DNA from: Mageeibacillus indolicus UPII9-5 | GTDB lineage: Bacteria; Bacillota; Clostridia; Saccharofermentanales; Fastidiosipilaceae | Length of the DNA stretch: 64,000 bases | Direction of reading: 5' to 3' | Assembly: GCF_000025225.2 (NCBI RefSeq) | Contig: NC_013895.2 | Location: 1,302,001 to 1,366,000, forward strand | Shown here: positions 1-7,713 of the stretch, in pieces | Layout: every line of letters begins with the position of its first letter | Numbering within the stretch: the stretch's first letter is position 1 | Position numbers and translations under genes: made by a program | The notes under the pieces: generated by a model | Told to the model about the DNA's origin: nothing | Seen by the model: the letters and a program-made list of their open reading frames with translations, nothing else | Database searches by the model: none

Positions 1-1
1 C

Positions 2-490
2 GCCAATGGAACGACGGCCGTATCCTTCTGCTGGAACGCTTCCAATGCCGCACAATATGCCAAGCAAGTAAAATTCAAACCTTTTGCTATGGCTTTCCCG
101 ACCTCCATGGATAAGCCGCAATTAGCTGGCGGTATCTGGGGTTTCGGTATTTTCAACAATGGCGACGAAGCCAAAATAGCCGCGGCCAAGAAATTCATCA
201 AATTTGTCTGTGATGACAAAGACCAAGCCAAAAAGAGCGTTTATGCCACCGGTTTCTTCCCAGCTCGTGCTTCATTGGGTGATATATACACCGGCACTGA
301 AAAAGAAAAGAATGCTGAATTTTCAGTTATGATGCCTTACTTAGGCGATTATTACAACGTAACCGCCGGTTGGGCTGAACAACGCACCGCTTGGTGGAAC
401 ATGCTCCAACAAATCTTCGGCGGCACTGATGTAAAGACTGCTGTAGATACCTATTCCAAAACAGCTAATAGAGCAGCTGCAACGAAATAA
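2..490 (+). CDS. Sugar ABC transporter solute-binding protein (C-terminal part)
   Basis: This is the C-terminal part of a family 1 extracellular solute-binding protein. The reading frame is open from base 2 and its N-terminus lies outside the window. It captures the sugar outside the membrane and hands it to the two permeases encoded next. The visible part holds a PTSMDKPQLAGGIWGFGIFNNG stretch split by Gly/Trp residues, a helix with KKFIKFVCDDK, and a terminal WWNMLQQIFGGTD segment, all typical of the C-lobe of sugar-binding lipoproteins. The following NanA and NagA genes suggest an amino sugar or sialic acid as ligand, but the binding specificity itself cannot be read from this fragment. 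Confidence 0.85.
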   Translation, partial: ANGTTAVSFCWNASNAAQYAKQVKFKPFAMAFPTSMDKPQLAGGIWGFGIFNNGDEAKIAAAKKFIKFVCDDKDQAKKSVYATGFFPARASLGDIYTGTEKEKNAEFSVMMPYLGDYYNVTAGWAEQRTAWWNMLQQIFGGTDVKTAVDTYSKTANRAAATK

Positions 491-513
491 TTGCTGAACA
501 GCATAAATTAATT

Positions 514-550
514 AACGCATCCGCTCTTCGCGAGCGGGTGCGTTCTTATT
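514..550 (+). terminator. Stem-loop between binding protein and permeases
   Basis: A 12-13 bp stem (acgcatccgctc paired with gagcgggtgcgt, one G-T pair) with a 5-nt loop lies just after the binding-protein stop and is followed by a short T-rich tail. Such a partial terminator or mRNA-stabilising hairpin is common in ABC sugar operons, where it keeps the binding protein more abundant than the permeases. Confidence 0.75.
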
Positions 551-623
551 GCAACCGCAACCTGATTGCTATTGCATTATCAGCTTTACTACACGTATTT
601 TTATCGAAAGAGAGGGAATAATC

Positions 624-1532
624 ATGTCCACCGTCCCCAATCCGGGCGATCGCAGTCGTATTCTGGCACGCCGTGAAACAACTTCAGCCTACCTCTTCTT
701 ACTTCCCAGCTTAATATTTTTTGTCGGCTTCGTTGTCGTACCGATGCTAATTTGTCTGGTTTCAAGTGTTTTTAATTATACCGATACAGCATTCGAGTTT
801 ATCGGGTTCAATAATTATAAACGCTTGCTGAACGACCCGATATTTCATAAAGCTTTGCGCAATACAATTCTTATTGTCGTTGTCGCCGTTCCGGTCGTTA
901 CCATTTTTTCTTTGTGGGTCTCTTCCGCCATTTATCCGATGCGCGCTGCACTAAGATCATTTTTCCGCTGTATCTTTTATCTGCCGGTAGTCACCGGAAG
1001 TGTCGCCGTTACAGTTGTTTGGAAATGGATGTTTGATAAAGATAGCGGAATTTTCAACTACATATTGGTTCATCTAGGTCTCATCGACAAGGATATCAGC
1101 TGGCTCGGAGATGCTCATTTCGCTATATGGTGCATTATCCTGATCCTTTTCACAACTTCTATCGGTCAACCGATCGTGTTGTACGTTTCCGCGTTAGGTA
1201 ACGTTGATCAGTCACTGATCGAAGCCGCCTCGGTCGACGGAGCAACAAAGCTGCAGGTTTTTTGGCGGATAAAATGGCCGCAAATTATGCCCACAACGCT
1301 ATACATCGTTGTAATTACGACCATCAACAGTTTCCAATGTTTCGCTTTAATTCAGTTGTTGACTTCCGGTGGTCCGCAAGACTCGACCCAAACCATAATG
1401 TACTATATTTACTACAATGCGTTCAAACTGTTCCAATACGGGTACGGCAATGCCATGGGTATCATTTTGGCAATAATTATTGCCCTGTTCTCCGCCGTCC
1501 AATTTAAAGTTGCCGGCAAGGCTAATAGTTAG
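624..1532 (+). CDS. Sugar ABC transporter permease, MalF-like
   Basis: Inner-membrane permease of a carbohydrate ABC importer. About six hydrophobic segments are visible, starting with YLFLLPSLIFFVGFVVVP. The EAA loop that docks the ATPase is present (EAASVDGATKLQVFWRIKWP). I chose the ATG at 624, preceded by AGAGGGAATAATC, over an upstream in-frame ATG at 549 that would add 25 residues lacking family similarity. It is followed 9 bp later by the second permease; both belong with the binding protein and the MsmK-type ATPase further down. Confidence 0.92.
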   Translation: MSTVPNPGDRSRILARRETTSAYLFLLPSLIFFVGFVVVPMLICLVSSVFNYTDTAFEFIGFNNYKRLLNDPIFHKALRNTILIVVVAVPVVTIFSLWVSSAIYPMRAALRSFFRCIFYLPVVTGSVAVTVVWKWMFDKDSGIFNYILVHLGLIDKDISWLGDAHFAIWCIILILFTTSIGQPIVLYVSALGNVDQSLIEAASVDGATKLQVFWRIKWPQIMPTTLYIVVITTINSFQCFALIQLLTSGGPQDSTQTIMYYIYYNAFKLFQYGYGNAMGIILAIIIALFSAVQFKVAGKANS

Positions 1533-1541
1533 GAGGGTCTC

Positions 1542-2372
1542 ATGTTAAAAGCAAAAAAAAGCAGTCCGTACTACGTAGTATCACTGATCATAATGTTCAT
1601 TCTGGCCGTACTTTTCGCTTTCCCGCTGTATTGGATTCTCACCGGGTCTCTGAAGGACGCCGCGGCCATCAACGCCATTGATCCGGAGTGGTTCCCCAAG
1701 GCTCCGACATTGGACAACTATGTTCGCTTGTTTGAGCGTCCGGCCTTTCGCTGGCTGTTTAACACGGTATTAATGGCAGTTGCCGCGATGGGCTTGACTT
1801 GCGTCACCGCTTCCTTGGCCGGTTATGCATTGGCGAAAAAGCGTTTTAAGGGGCGGGTGTTCCTGTTTTCACTGATGGTTGCCGCCATGGCTTTGCCTAA
1901 ACAGGTTATTTTGATTCCGCTTTTGAAAGAAATGGCCTTTCTCGGTATTCACGATAATTTGTTGGCCGTTATTTTGCCGACTGTCGGTTGGCCATTCGGG
2001 GTCTTCCTGATGAAGCAGTTTTCCGAAACCATCCCGACTGAGATGTTGGAAGCGGCACGAATTGACGGAGCCGGAGAATTACGTACTTTCAACAGTGTGG
2101 TAATGCCGATAATCAAGCCCGGCGTAGGAGCATTGGCCATTTTCACCTTTATCAACTCGTGGAATGACTATTTCCTGCAATTGCTCATGCTGAACAGCAA
2201 TAACAATTTGACCATTTCCCTCGGTATCGCCAATCTGCAAGGTGAAATGGCCAGTGACTTCGGACTGATTATGGCCGGTGCCGCTTTGGCTGCCGTGCCG
2301 ATTGTCACTATTTTCTTAATCTTCCAGAAATACTTCACTCAAGGTATTACTATGGGTGCGGTTAAAGGGTGA
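1542..2372 (+). CDS. Sugar ABC transporter permease, MalG-like
   Basis: Second permease of the importer, 276 residues, with six membrane segments. The EAA motif reads EAARIDGAGELRTFNSVVMP. The C-terminus (FQKYFTQGITMGAVKG) is the signature end of MalG/LacG-type permeases. The ribosome site AGGAGG sits 5 bp before the ATG. The gene pairs with the MalF-like permease to form the channel. Confidence 0.93.
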   Translation: MLKAKKSSPYYVVSLIIMFILAVLFAFPLYWILTGSLKDAAAINAIDPEWFPKAPTLDNYVRLFERPAFRWLFNTVLMAVAAMGLTCVTASLAGYALAKKRFKGRVFLFSLMVAAMALPKQVILIPLLKEMAFLGIHDNLLAVILPTVGWPFGVFLMKQFSETIPTEMLEAARIDGAGELRTFNSVVMPIIKPGVGALAIFTFINSWNDYFLQLLMLNSNNNLTISLGIANLQGEMASDFGLIMAGAALAAVPIVTIFLIFQKYFTQGITMGAVKG

Positions 2373-2482
2373 ACGAGCCTTGCCGCTTCTTAAGGGTTAA
2401 GATACGACAACAAGTAATAGATCAGGTCGCCGCAACGGCCTACAGTGGCAGTCACTCGCTCAGTCTGATAAATTAACGTTAC

Positions 2483-2497
2483 AGAGCTTTTAGCTCT
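2483..2497 (+). other. Short hairpin before nanA
   Basis: AGAGCT-TTT-AGCTCT forms a perfect 6-bp stem with a 3-nt loop immediately upstream of the nanA ribosome site (ATAGGAG). The rest of the 142-bp gap after the permease gene shows no gene. The hairpin may protect processed mRNA or tune nanA translation; no function is proven by the sequence. Confidence 0.4.
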
Positions 2498-2514
2498 AGA
2501 ATAGGAGTTTCATT

Positions 2515-3420
2515 ATGGATACGAAAAAATTTCAAGGGGTTTTCCCCGCCTTTTATGCTTGTTATGACGCTGACGGCGCAATAAGTCCCTCAGCTGTACG
2601 TGCGCTTACCGAATATTTGATAAGTAAACATGTTCAAGGCGTTTACGTCGGTGGTTCATCCGGTGAATGTATTTACCAAAGTGTTGCCGAACGTAAAACA
2701 GTCTTGGAGAACGTCGTTGCCGCGGCCGCCGGCAGGTTAGTGATCATTGCCCACGTCGCTTGCAACAATACAGCGGACAGCTGCGAACTTGCCGCCCATG
2801 CCGAAAGTTTGGGGGTAGATGCGATTGCCGCCATTCCACCGATTTATTTTCATTTGCCGGAACATGCCATTGCCCAATATTGGAATGATATTTCCGCCGC
2901 CGCCCCGCACACACCTTTCATCATTTACAACATCCCGCAACTGGCCGGCACCGCTCTGACTATGTCACTGTTGCGCGAGATGAAGAAAAACAAGAATGTT
3001 ATCGGAGTGAAAAACTCTTCAATGCCGGTGCAAGATATCCAAATGTTCCATGACGAAGGATTGATCGTCTTTAACGGACCTGACGAACAGTTTATTTCCG
3101 GCCTGACTATCGGGGCTGTCGGCGGTATCGGCGGTACTTACGCTGCCATGCCGGAGCTGTTTCTCAAGGCGCGCACCGAATTGCTGCAAGGAAATATTGC
3201 CTTGGCCGCCGCGATCCAGAACGATATTTGTCGAATTATTTACAAACTTTGTTCCGGACACGGCAACATGTATGCCATTATCAAAGCTGTACTTCGTAAG
3301 CAGGGCGGTCCTGACATCGGCAGCGTAAGAAAGCCGTTGGCTCCGGCTGTTCCGGCCGACGAGGCAGTTATCGAGGCGTGCTGCACTATGATTAAAGAAG
3401 CTATAGAAAAATATTGTTAA
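2515..3420 (+). CDS. nanA: N-acetylneuraminate lyase (DHDPS family)
   Basis: Class I aldolase of the dihydrodipicolinate synthase family, predicted to split N-acetylneuraminate into N-acetylmannosamine and pyruvate in the cytosol. The substrate loop GGSSGE (residues 46-51) is the lyase form, not the GTTGE of DapA. The catalytic tyrosine lies in IIYNIP (Tyr138) and the Schiff-base lysine in IGVKNSS (Lys166). Length (301) is usual. Its place between sugar permeases and nagA supports the amino-sugar role. DapA or another DHDPS-family aldolase is less likely. Translation starts after ATAGGAGTTTC. Confidence 0.85.
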   Translation: MDTKKFQGVFPAFYACYDADGAISPSAVRALTEYLISKHVQGVYVGGSSGECIYQSVAERKTVLENVVAAAAGRLVIIAHVACNNTADSCELAAHAESLGVDAIAAIPPIYFHLPEHAIAQYWNDISAAAPHTPFIIYNIPQLAGTALTMSLLREMKKNKNVIGVKNSSMPVQDIQMFHDEGLIVFNGPDEQFISGLTIGAVGGIGGTYAAMPELFLKARTELLQGNIALAAAIQNDICRIIYKLCSGHGNMYAIIKAVLRKQGGPDIGSVRKPLAPAVPADEAVIEACCTMIKEAIEKYC

Positions 3421-3432
3421 GGAAGTGTATTT

Positions 3433-4563
3433 ATGCTTTTAAAGAACGGTTTAAAATTTGATCCGGCATGCGGTTTCGTGCGGGCAGATGTCGCTTGGCA
3501 GGGTGAAAAAATCGCGACACCGCTGGCCTCAGATACAAATGTATATGATGTGTCAGGCTGCTACATAATCCCGGGACTTACCGATATTCATTTTCACGGC
3601 TGCCGCGGCGCAGATTTCTCGGACGGCGATGCCGCAGGCCTCGCAACAATAGCGGAATACGAGCTTAGCTGCGGAGTTACACAGATTTGCCCGACCGGTA
3701 TGACTTTGGCGGCCGAACAGCTGAAAAAGATCTGCCGGACAGCTCGGGAGCATCGTGAAGCCAATCGCCCAGGTGCGACAATTGTCGGGATTAATTTAGA
3801 GGGGCCATTTCTCTCTCCCGCCAAAAAGGGTGCGCAGAACGCAGCTTGGCTGCAAGAACCTAATATAAGCTTGCTGCACGAGTTGGAAACCGTTTCCGGT
3901 CATCTGGTAAAACTGGTTTCAATTGCGCCGGAGCTACCCGGTGCAGTCGACTTTATCCGTGAAGCAGCCAAAACGGTAACCGTTTCCATAGCTCACACCA
4001 TGGCCAACTATGAGCAAGCCTCAGCCGGTATGGAAGCAGGGGCAAAATCTCTTACCCATTTGTTCAATGCCATGCCGCCTTTAGCGCACCGCGATCCAGG
4101 CGTCATCGGGGCCGCACTCGATCATGCAGAAGTCCGTACGGAAATCATTTCGGACGGTATTCATGTACATCAATCGGCGATTCGGGCCGCTTTCAAGATG
4201 TTCGGAGCAGAAAGAATGATTTTAGTAAGTGACACCATGCGCGCCGCCGGCATGCCGGACGGAGATTACACTCTAGGTGGACAAGACGTAATCGTCAAGG
4301 GCAAATTAGCAACCTTAAAAGACGGGACAATCGCCGGCTCCGTAACTAATCTGATGGATTGCATGCGTACGGCAATAAGCTTCGGCATCAATCCGGCTGA
4401 TGCAGTAAAAGCTGCAGCTGTCAATTCCGCCAAAACAGTCGGCATTTATGACCTTTATGGCAGCTTAGATTTGGGCAAAATGGCGAATATTGTCGTATTG
4501 AGCCCTGATTTTTCCGTGAAATCGGTAATTAAGCATGGTCAAATTGTCAAAGGTAGTTTATAA
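3433..4563 (+). CDS. nagA: N-acetylglucosamine-6-phosphate deacetylase
   Basis: Amidohydrolase that removes acetate from GlcNAc-6-P to give glucosamine-6-P. Visible motifs in order: metal site DIHFHGCRGADF, GINLEGPFLSPAKKGAQ, SIAHTMANYEQ, THLFNAMPPLAHRDPG, ISDGIHVH, and the catalytic Asp in LVSDTMRAAG. Length is 376, normal for NagA. It starts 12 bp after nanA behind GGAAG. With NanA this covers two steps of sialate breakdown; NanE, NanK and NagB are not in the window and could lie upstream. Confidence 0.95.
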   Translation: MLLKNGLKFDPACGFVRADVAWQGEKIATPLASDTNVYDVSGCYIIPGLTDIHFHGCRGADFSDGDAAGLATIAEYELSCGVTQICPTGMTLAAEQLKKICRTAREHREANRPGATIVGINLEGPFLSPAKKGAQNAAWLQEPNISLLHELETVSGHLVKLVSIAPELPGAVDFIREAAKTVTVSIAHTMANYEQASAGMEAGAKSLTHLFNAMPPLAHRDPGVIGAALDHAEVRTEIISDGIHVHQSAIRAAFKMFGAERMILVSDTMRAAGMPDGDYTLGGQDVIVKGKLATLKDGTIAGSVTNLMDCMRTAISFGINPADAVKAAAVNSAKTVGIYDLYGSLDLGKMANIVVLSPDFSVKSVIKHGQIVKGSL

Positions 4564-4620
4564 TAAGAAAGAACAACAACCGCCCCTCTCCATAATCCGG
4601 GGCAACTCAAACAGGAGGTT

Positions 4621-4690
4621 CCGCACATCGGCGGTGCGACAATGTGGAGACGTGTCGTAAAGTCTGAGGGTTCGACCCCCTCAAGGCAAG
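4621..4690 (+). other. Structured leader with a tRNA T-arm-like hairpin
   Basis: The 165-bp gap before the ATPase gene holds several hairpins: CGCAC/GTGCG with a 7-nt loop (4622-4638), a CGACA/TGTCG stem (4637-4657) whose 5' strand overlaps the first, and GAGGG-TTCGACC-CCCTC (4666-4682). The last has exactly the 5-bp stem and 7-nt GTTCGANNC loop of a tRNA T arm. No matching acceptor stem or CCA is present, so it is not a normal tRNA. It may be a tRNA relic or a regulatory leader for the downstream gene. Confidence 0.45.
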
Positions 4691-4728
4691 GTAAATGAGC
4701 AGAGGCGAATTTATCACGATGGGTAGAT

Positions 4729-5847
4729 ATGGCAACTGTAACATTAAAGGATGTCAAAAAAATTTATGAGAACAAAGTAACTGCGGTACACGGTTTCAAC
4801 TTGGACATTGCCGACAAAGAGTTCATCGTCCTAGTTGGCCCATCCGGTTGTGGTAAATCAACCACTTTACGAATGGTAGCCGGCTTGGAAGAAATCAGCG
4901 ACGGCGAGCTGCTGATCGATGGCAAAAGAATGAACGAAGTTGAGCCAAAAGATCGAGATATCGCTATGGTGTTCCAAAGCTACGCTCTTTATCCGCACAT
5001 GACCGTTTATGAAAACATGGCTTTCGCGCTTAAGTTGCGCAAAATGCCTAAGGCAGAAATTGATCAGCGAGTGCGTGAAGCTGCTAAGATTTTAGGAATT
5101 ACCGAATACTTGGATCGCAAGCCGAAGCAACTGTCCGGTGGTCAACGTCAGCGTGTACCGATCGGACGGGCAATTGTCCGTGAACCTAAAGTATTCTTGA
5201 TGGACGAGCCGTTGTCAAATTTGGACGCTAAATTACGTAACCAGATGCGTGCTGAGATTATTCAATTGCGCCATAGAATTAATACAACTTTCATCTATGT
5301 TACGCATGACCAGACCGAAGCCATGACCTTAGGCGATCGTATCGTAATCATGAAAGATGGTCACATCATGCAAATAGGTACGCCTCAGGAAGTATTTGAA
5401 CATCCAGCCAATATTTTTGTCGCCGGGTTTATCGGCACACCGCAAATGAACTTCTTTGACGCCAAGGTTACCGGCAAAGATGATGATTATATGGTGCAAG
5501 TCGGCACTGCCAAAATCAAACTGACAGGTGAAACAGCCAAGAAGTTGGCGGCGCAAGGGATCACCTCTAAAGATGTTACATTGGGCATAAGACCTGAGCA
5601 TATTGACTTTGTACATACACCCAGTGAAAACACATTGACTGGTAAGGTTGACGTGTCGGAAATGATGGGTAGTGAGTACCACCTGCACGTAACCGTAGAT
5701 AAATACGACATCGTTTTACGTGTTCCGACCACCGATTTGCCGGTTGAATTCAAGGGCGGCGTGTCGTTCGGCACTGAAGTTTCCTTCACCTTCCGGCCGG
5801 AATCTATCCACCTGTTCGATCCGGAAACTGAAAAAAGCTTGCTGTAA
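4729..5847 (+). CDS. msmK: Sugar ABC transporter ATP-binding protein, MsmK/UgpC type
   Basis: ATPase that powers carbohydrate ABC importers. Walker A is GPSGCGKST (about residues 38-46), the Q-loop is VFQSYALYPH, the signature is LSGGQRQRV, Walker B is VFLMDEP, and the switch His is in THDQTEAMTLG. A C-terminal TOBE regulatory domain follows from about residue 240. The residue after LSGGQRQRV is Pro where the family normally has Ala. The gene probably serves the upstream permeases and, as MsmK proteins often do, possibly several other importers. The ribosome site (GATGGG) is weak. Confidence 0.95.
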   Translation: MATVTLKDVKKIYENKVTAVHGFNLDIADKEFIVLVGPSGCGKSTTLRMVAGLEEISDGELLIDGKRMNEVEPKDRDIAMVFQSYALYPHMTVYENMAFALKLRKMPKAEIDQRVREAAKILGITEYLDRKPKQLSGGQRQRVPIGRAIVREPKVFLMDEPLSNLDAKLRNQMRAEIIQLRHRINTTFIYVTHDQTEAMTLGDRIVIMKDGHIMQIGTPQEVFEHPANIFVAGFIGTPQMNFFDAKVTGKDDDYMVQVGTAKIKLTGETAKKLAAQGITSKDVTLGIRPEHIDFVHTPSENTLTGKVDVSEMMGSEYHLHVTVDKYDIVLRVPTTDLPVEFKGGVSFGTEVSFTFRPESIHLFDPETEKSLL

Positions 5848-5930
5848 TTGCCTTTAGATGTAGATAGAACCTTAACGAAGGATGAGCGTATTAAGTCCTT
5901 TAGATTGATAGTCAATAAGTGATAATGAAG

Positions 5931-5970
5931 AAAGCCTGCCTCGTACGTATTGTACGGGGCAGGCTTTTTA
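5931..5970 (+). terminator. Rho-independent terminator of the amino-sugar operon
   Basis: A strong stem (AAAGCCTGCC plus CGTAC paired with GTACG plus GGCAGGCTTT) with a 5-nt loop ends in a T tract. It lies about 80 bp after the ATPase stop and before the convergent kinase gene. Confidence 0.92.
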
Positions 5971-6078
5971 TCTATTTATCTTCCCTGGGCTTTCTTTTGT
6001 CACTTTTGTTTTATTATTTAGCCCTAATTTTTTGCTTCCTAATTTTTCGTTTTATCGGCTTATCGGCAGCAGCCTTGA

Positions 6079-6894
6079 TTATCGGCAGCAACGTTGAGCC
6101 GGACGGAATACCGGGGAAACAAATTTATTATAAGCAAATCCATGTACCAATGCAGCATAGACGAAGTCTTTCGCCGCAGCAACCGCTTCTTTTTCGCTCT
6201 TACCCAAGGCAAGTCCAGCGGTAACAGCGGCCGCAAATGTACAACCGGCTCCATGGGTATGGGCCAAGGTTACTTTATCCATCTCCAGCAAGGTAAATTC
6301 CCGGCCATCATAAAAAACGTCTATTGCCTTATCTCCAGTCAACGTACGGCCGGCCTTGATGACTACTGTCTTCGCTCCCAACGCACAAATCTTGCGGGCT
6401 GCTTCCTTGATCTCTTCCAAAGTTTCAAGTTTTCCCATCTCCGACAAAGCCCCTGCTTCAAAGACGTTTGGGGTAACAACATCGGCAACCGGCAGGAGTT
6501 CAGCGCGTATAGCATCGGCTGTGCTCGGATTCAGCACCTCGTCGGTACCCTTACATACGAGAACCGGATCAATAACTACCTTGCCAATAGTGTGGCTGTC
6601 GATGGTTTTGCGTACCAAGCGCACAATTTCCGGAGTTCCGAGCATCCCAGTTTTCATAGCGTGCAGCGGCACATCAGAAGCGAAAACGGTGTCGAGTTGG
6701 CTTTGCACCAATTGAAGCGGCAAGTCTTGGACTTTATGCCCCCACGTGGCTGGATCCATACTAACGACCGTAGTCAAAGCGACTTGGCCGAAGATACCGA
6801 ATTCCTCGAAAGTCGTTAAATCAGCGGCCATCCCCGCCCCGCCGCTAGCATCGCTGCCGGCAATTGTTAACGCGCGAATGATTTTGTTTTCCAT
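6079..6894 (-). CDS. Pyridoxine / hydroxymethylpyrimidine kinase (PfkB family)
   Basis: Cytosolic ribokinase-fold kinase of the ThiD/PdxK group, which phosphorylates pyridoxal/pyridoxine or HMP. The N-terminal ALTIAGSDASGGAGMAADL substrate loop, KTGMLG, VIDPVLVCKG and the C-terminal anion-hole HTHGAGCTFAAAV are seen. The CKG-type motif favours the PdxK-like branch, while the N-terminus fits both. The start chosen is the ATG at 6894, which has AGGAGGG at ideal spacing; an upstream start at 6912 overlaps that site. No thiamine or B6 genes adjoin it, so the exact substrate remains open. Confidence 0.85.
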   Translation of the reverse strand: MENKIIRALTIAGSDASGGAGMAADLTTFEEFGIFGQVALTTVVSMDPATWGHKVQDLPLQLVQSQLDTVFASDVPLHAMKTGMLGTPEIVRLVRKTIDSHTIGKVVIDPVLVCKGTDEVLNPSTADAIRAELLPVADVVTPNVFEAGALSEMGKLETLEEIKEAARKICALGAKTVVIKAGRTLTGDKAIDVFYDGREFTLLEMDKVTLAHTHGAGCTFAAAVTAGLALGKSEKEAVAAAKDFVYAALVHGFAYNKFVSPVFRPAQRCCR

Positions 6895-6923
6895 AATACC
6901 CTCCTGAGACAATTATTTATTGT

Positions 6924-7607
6924 TTAGTTTGTTTTAAAACAGGCAAGGAGCCGAAGTGTCAGGTCATCTACCAAAGGAAGTTTGAGCTGTTTTCGCCAGA
7001 TTGCAGCAACCGCTTGACCGGCAAACCCGAGGCCAGCTAAATTGCCAAGCAACGCACTTATACGTTTGGTTTGTGCGGCGACGATATCGGCTTGAATATT
7101 GTAAGATAATCTATTAGTTTTCGCAAGCAATGTCGGCGGCAAAGTTTTGATGTGCTCAAGCAGTTTCGCCACATATATGTTTTCAAAAAGTTCTGTTCCG
7201 GCGAGCAAAATCAAGTTCAGCATTGTCCACATCAAAGCGGCAGTCGCCATATAACGCAACAGTTCCGATTTTCTTTCATAAAAGATAATAAAAAAGCATG
7301 GAAACAGCATTAAAGGTTTCCCCCACCCGCTCAACCAAAAACCTCCCATAAGCAAAAGGGTGAAAAAGCTCAGCACTCTTTCATCAATTTTGCCATGTAA
7401 AATTTTAGTTCGTCGCGCTGCAAAGCAGCGAAAATATCGTCCGGCCGCGGCAGAAGGCAGATTCCGGGCATTTTTATCCGCAGCGTGAGTCGGATCCGGA
7501 TTCTGACCATTTTTATCCGCAGTTTGATTCGGATCCTGAACGGTTTTATCAGAGGCGGCAGATGTCGTTAAGTTATCGCCATATTGTTCCGGAGGATGAA
7601 TCTTCAA
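6924..7607 (-). CDS. Hypothetical membrane protein with repetitive N-terminal region
   Basis: Not recognised as a known family. A polar, Asn/Asp-rich N-terminal part with two imperfect repeats (TADKNGQNPDPT / AADKNARN) is followed by about three hydrophobic segments (FTLLLMGGFWLSGW, PLMLFPCFFIIFY, MATAALMWTMLNLILLAG) and a basic cytoplasmic tail. The likely start is a TTG at 7607 behind AAGGAG; an upstream GTG at 7655 lacks a ribosome site and lies where a promoter would be. The DNA encoding the repeats is itself a degenerate duplication (about 7470-7555). Confidence 0.6.
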   Translation of the reverse strand: MKIHPPEQYGDNLTTSAASDKTVQDPNQTADKNGQNPDPTHAADKNARNLPSAAAGRYFRCFAARRTKILHGKIDERVLSFFTLLLMGGFWLSGWGKPLMLFPCFFIIFYERKSELLRYMATAALMWTMLNLILLAGTELFENIYVAKLLEHIKTLPPTLLAKTNRLSYNIQADIVAAQTKRISALLGNLAGLGFAGQAVAAIWRKQLKLPLVDDLTLRLLACFKTN

Positions 7608-7713
7608 ATTTTCGTCTCCTTCAGTTATACTATTCCCGGTTCGCGTCCTAGCCACTTTTAATTCTTGAGCCGGTCGCGATCCCTATTATTAATTTTAACC
7701 AATGGAGAATAGC

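Noticed and set aside
4621-4690. A functional tRNA gene in the leader of the ATPase
   Set aside because: Only the T arm matches; acceptor stem, D-arm consensus and CCA are missing.
5919-6224. 101-codon plus-strand frame after the sugar operon
   Set aside because: It runs straight through the operon terminator and then antisense to the kinase gene; no ribosome site fits.
6094-6819. 241-codon plus-strand frame opposite the kinase gene
   Set aside because: Antisense shadow; the minus-strand frame carries the clear PfkB-family motifs.
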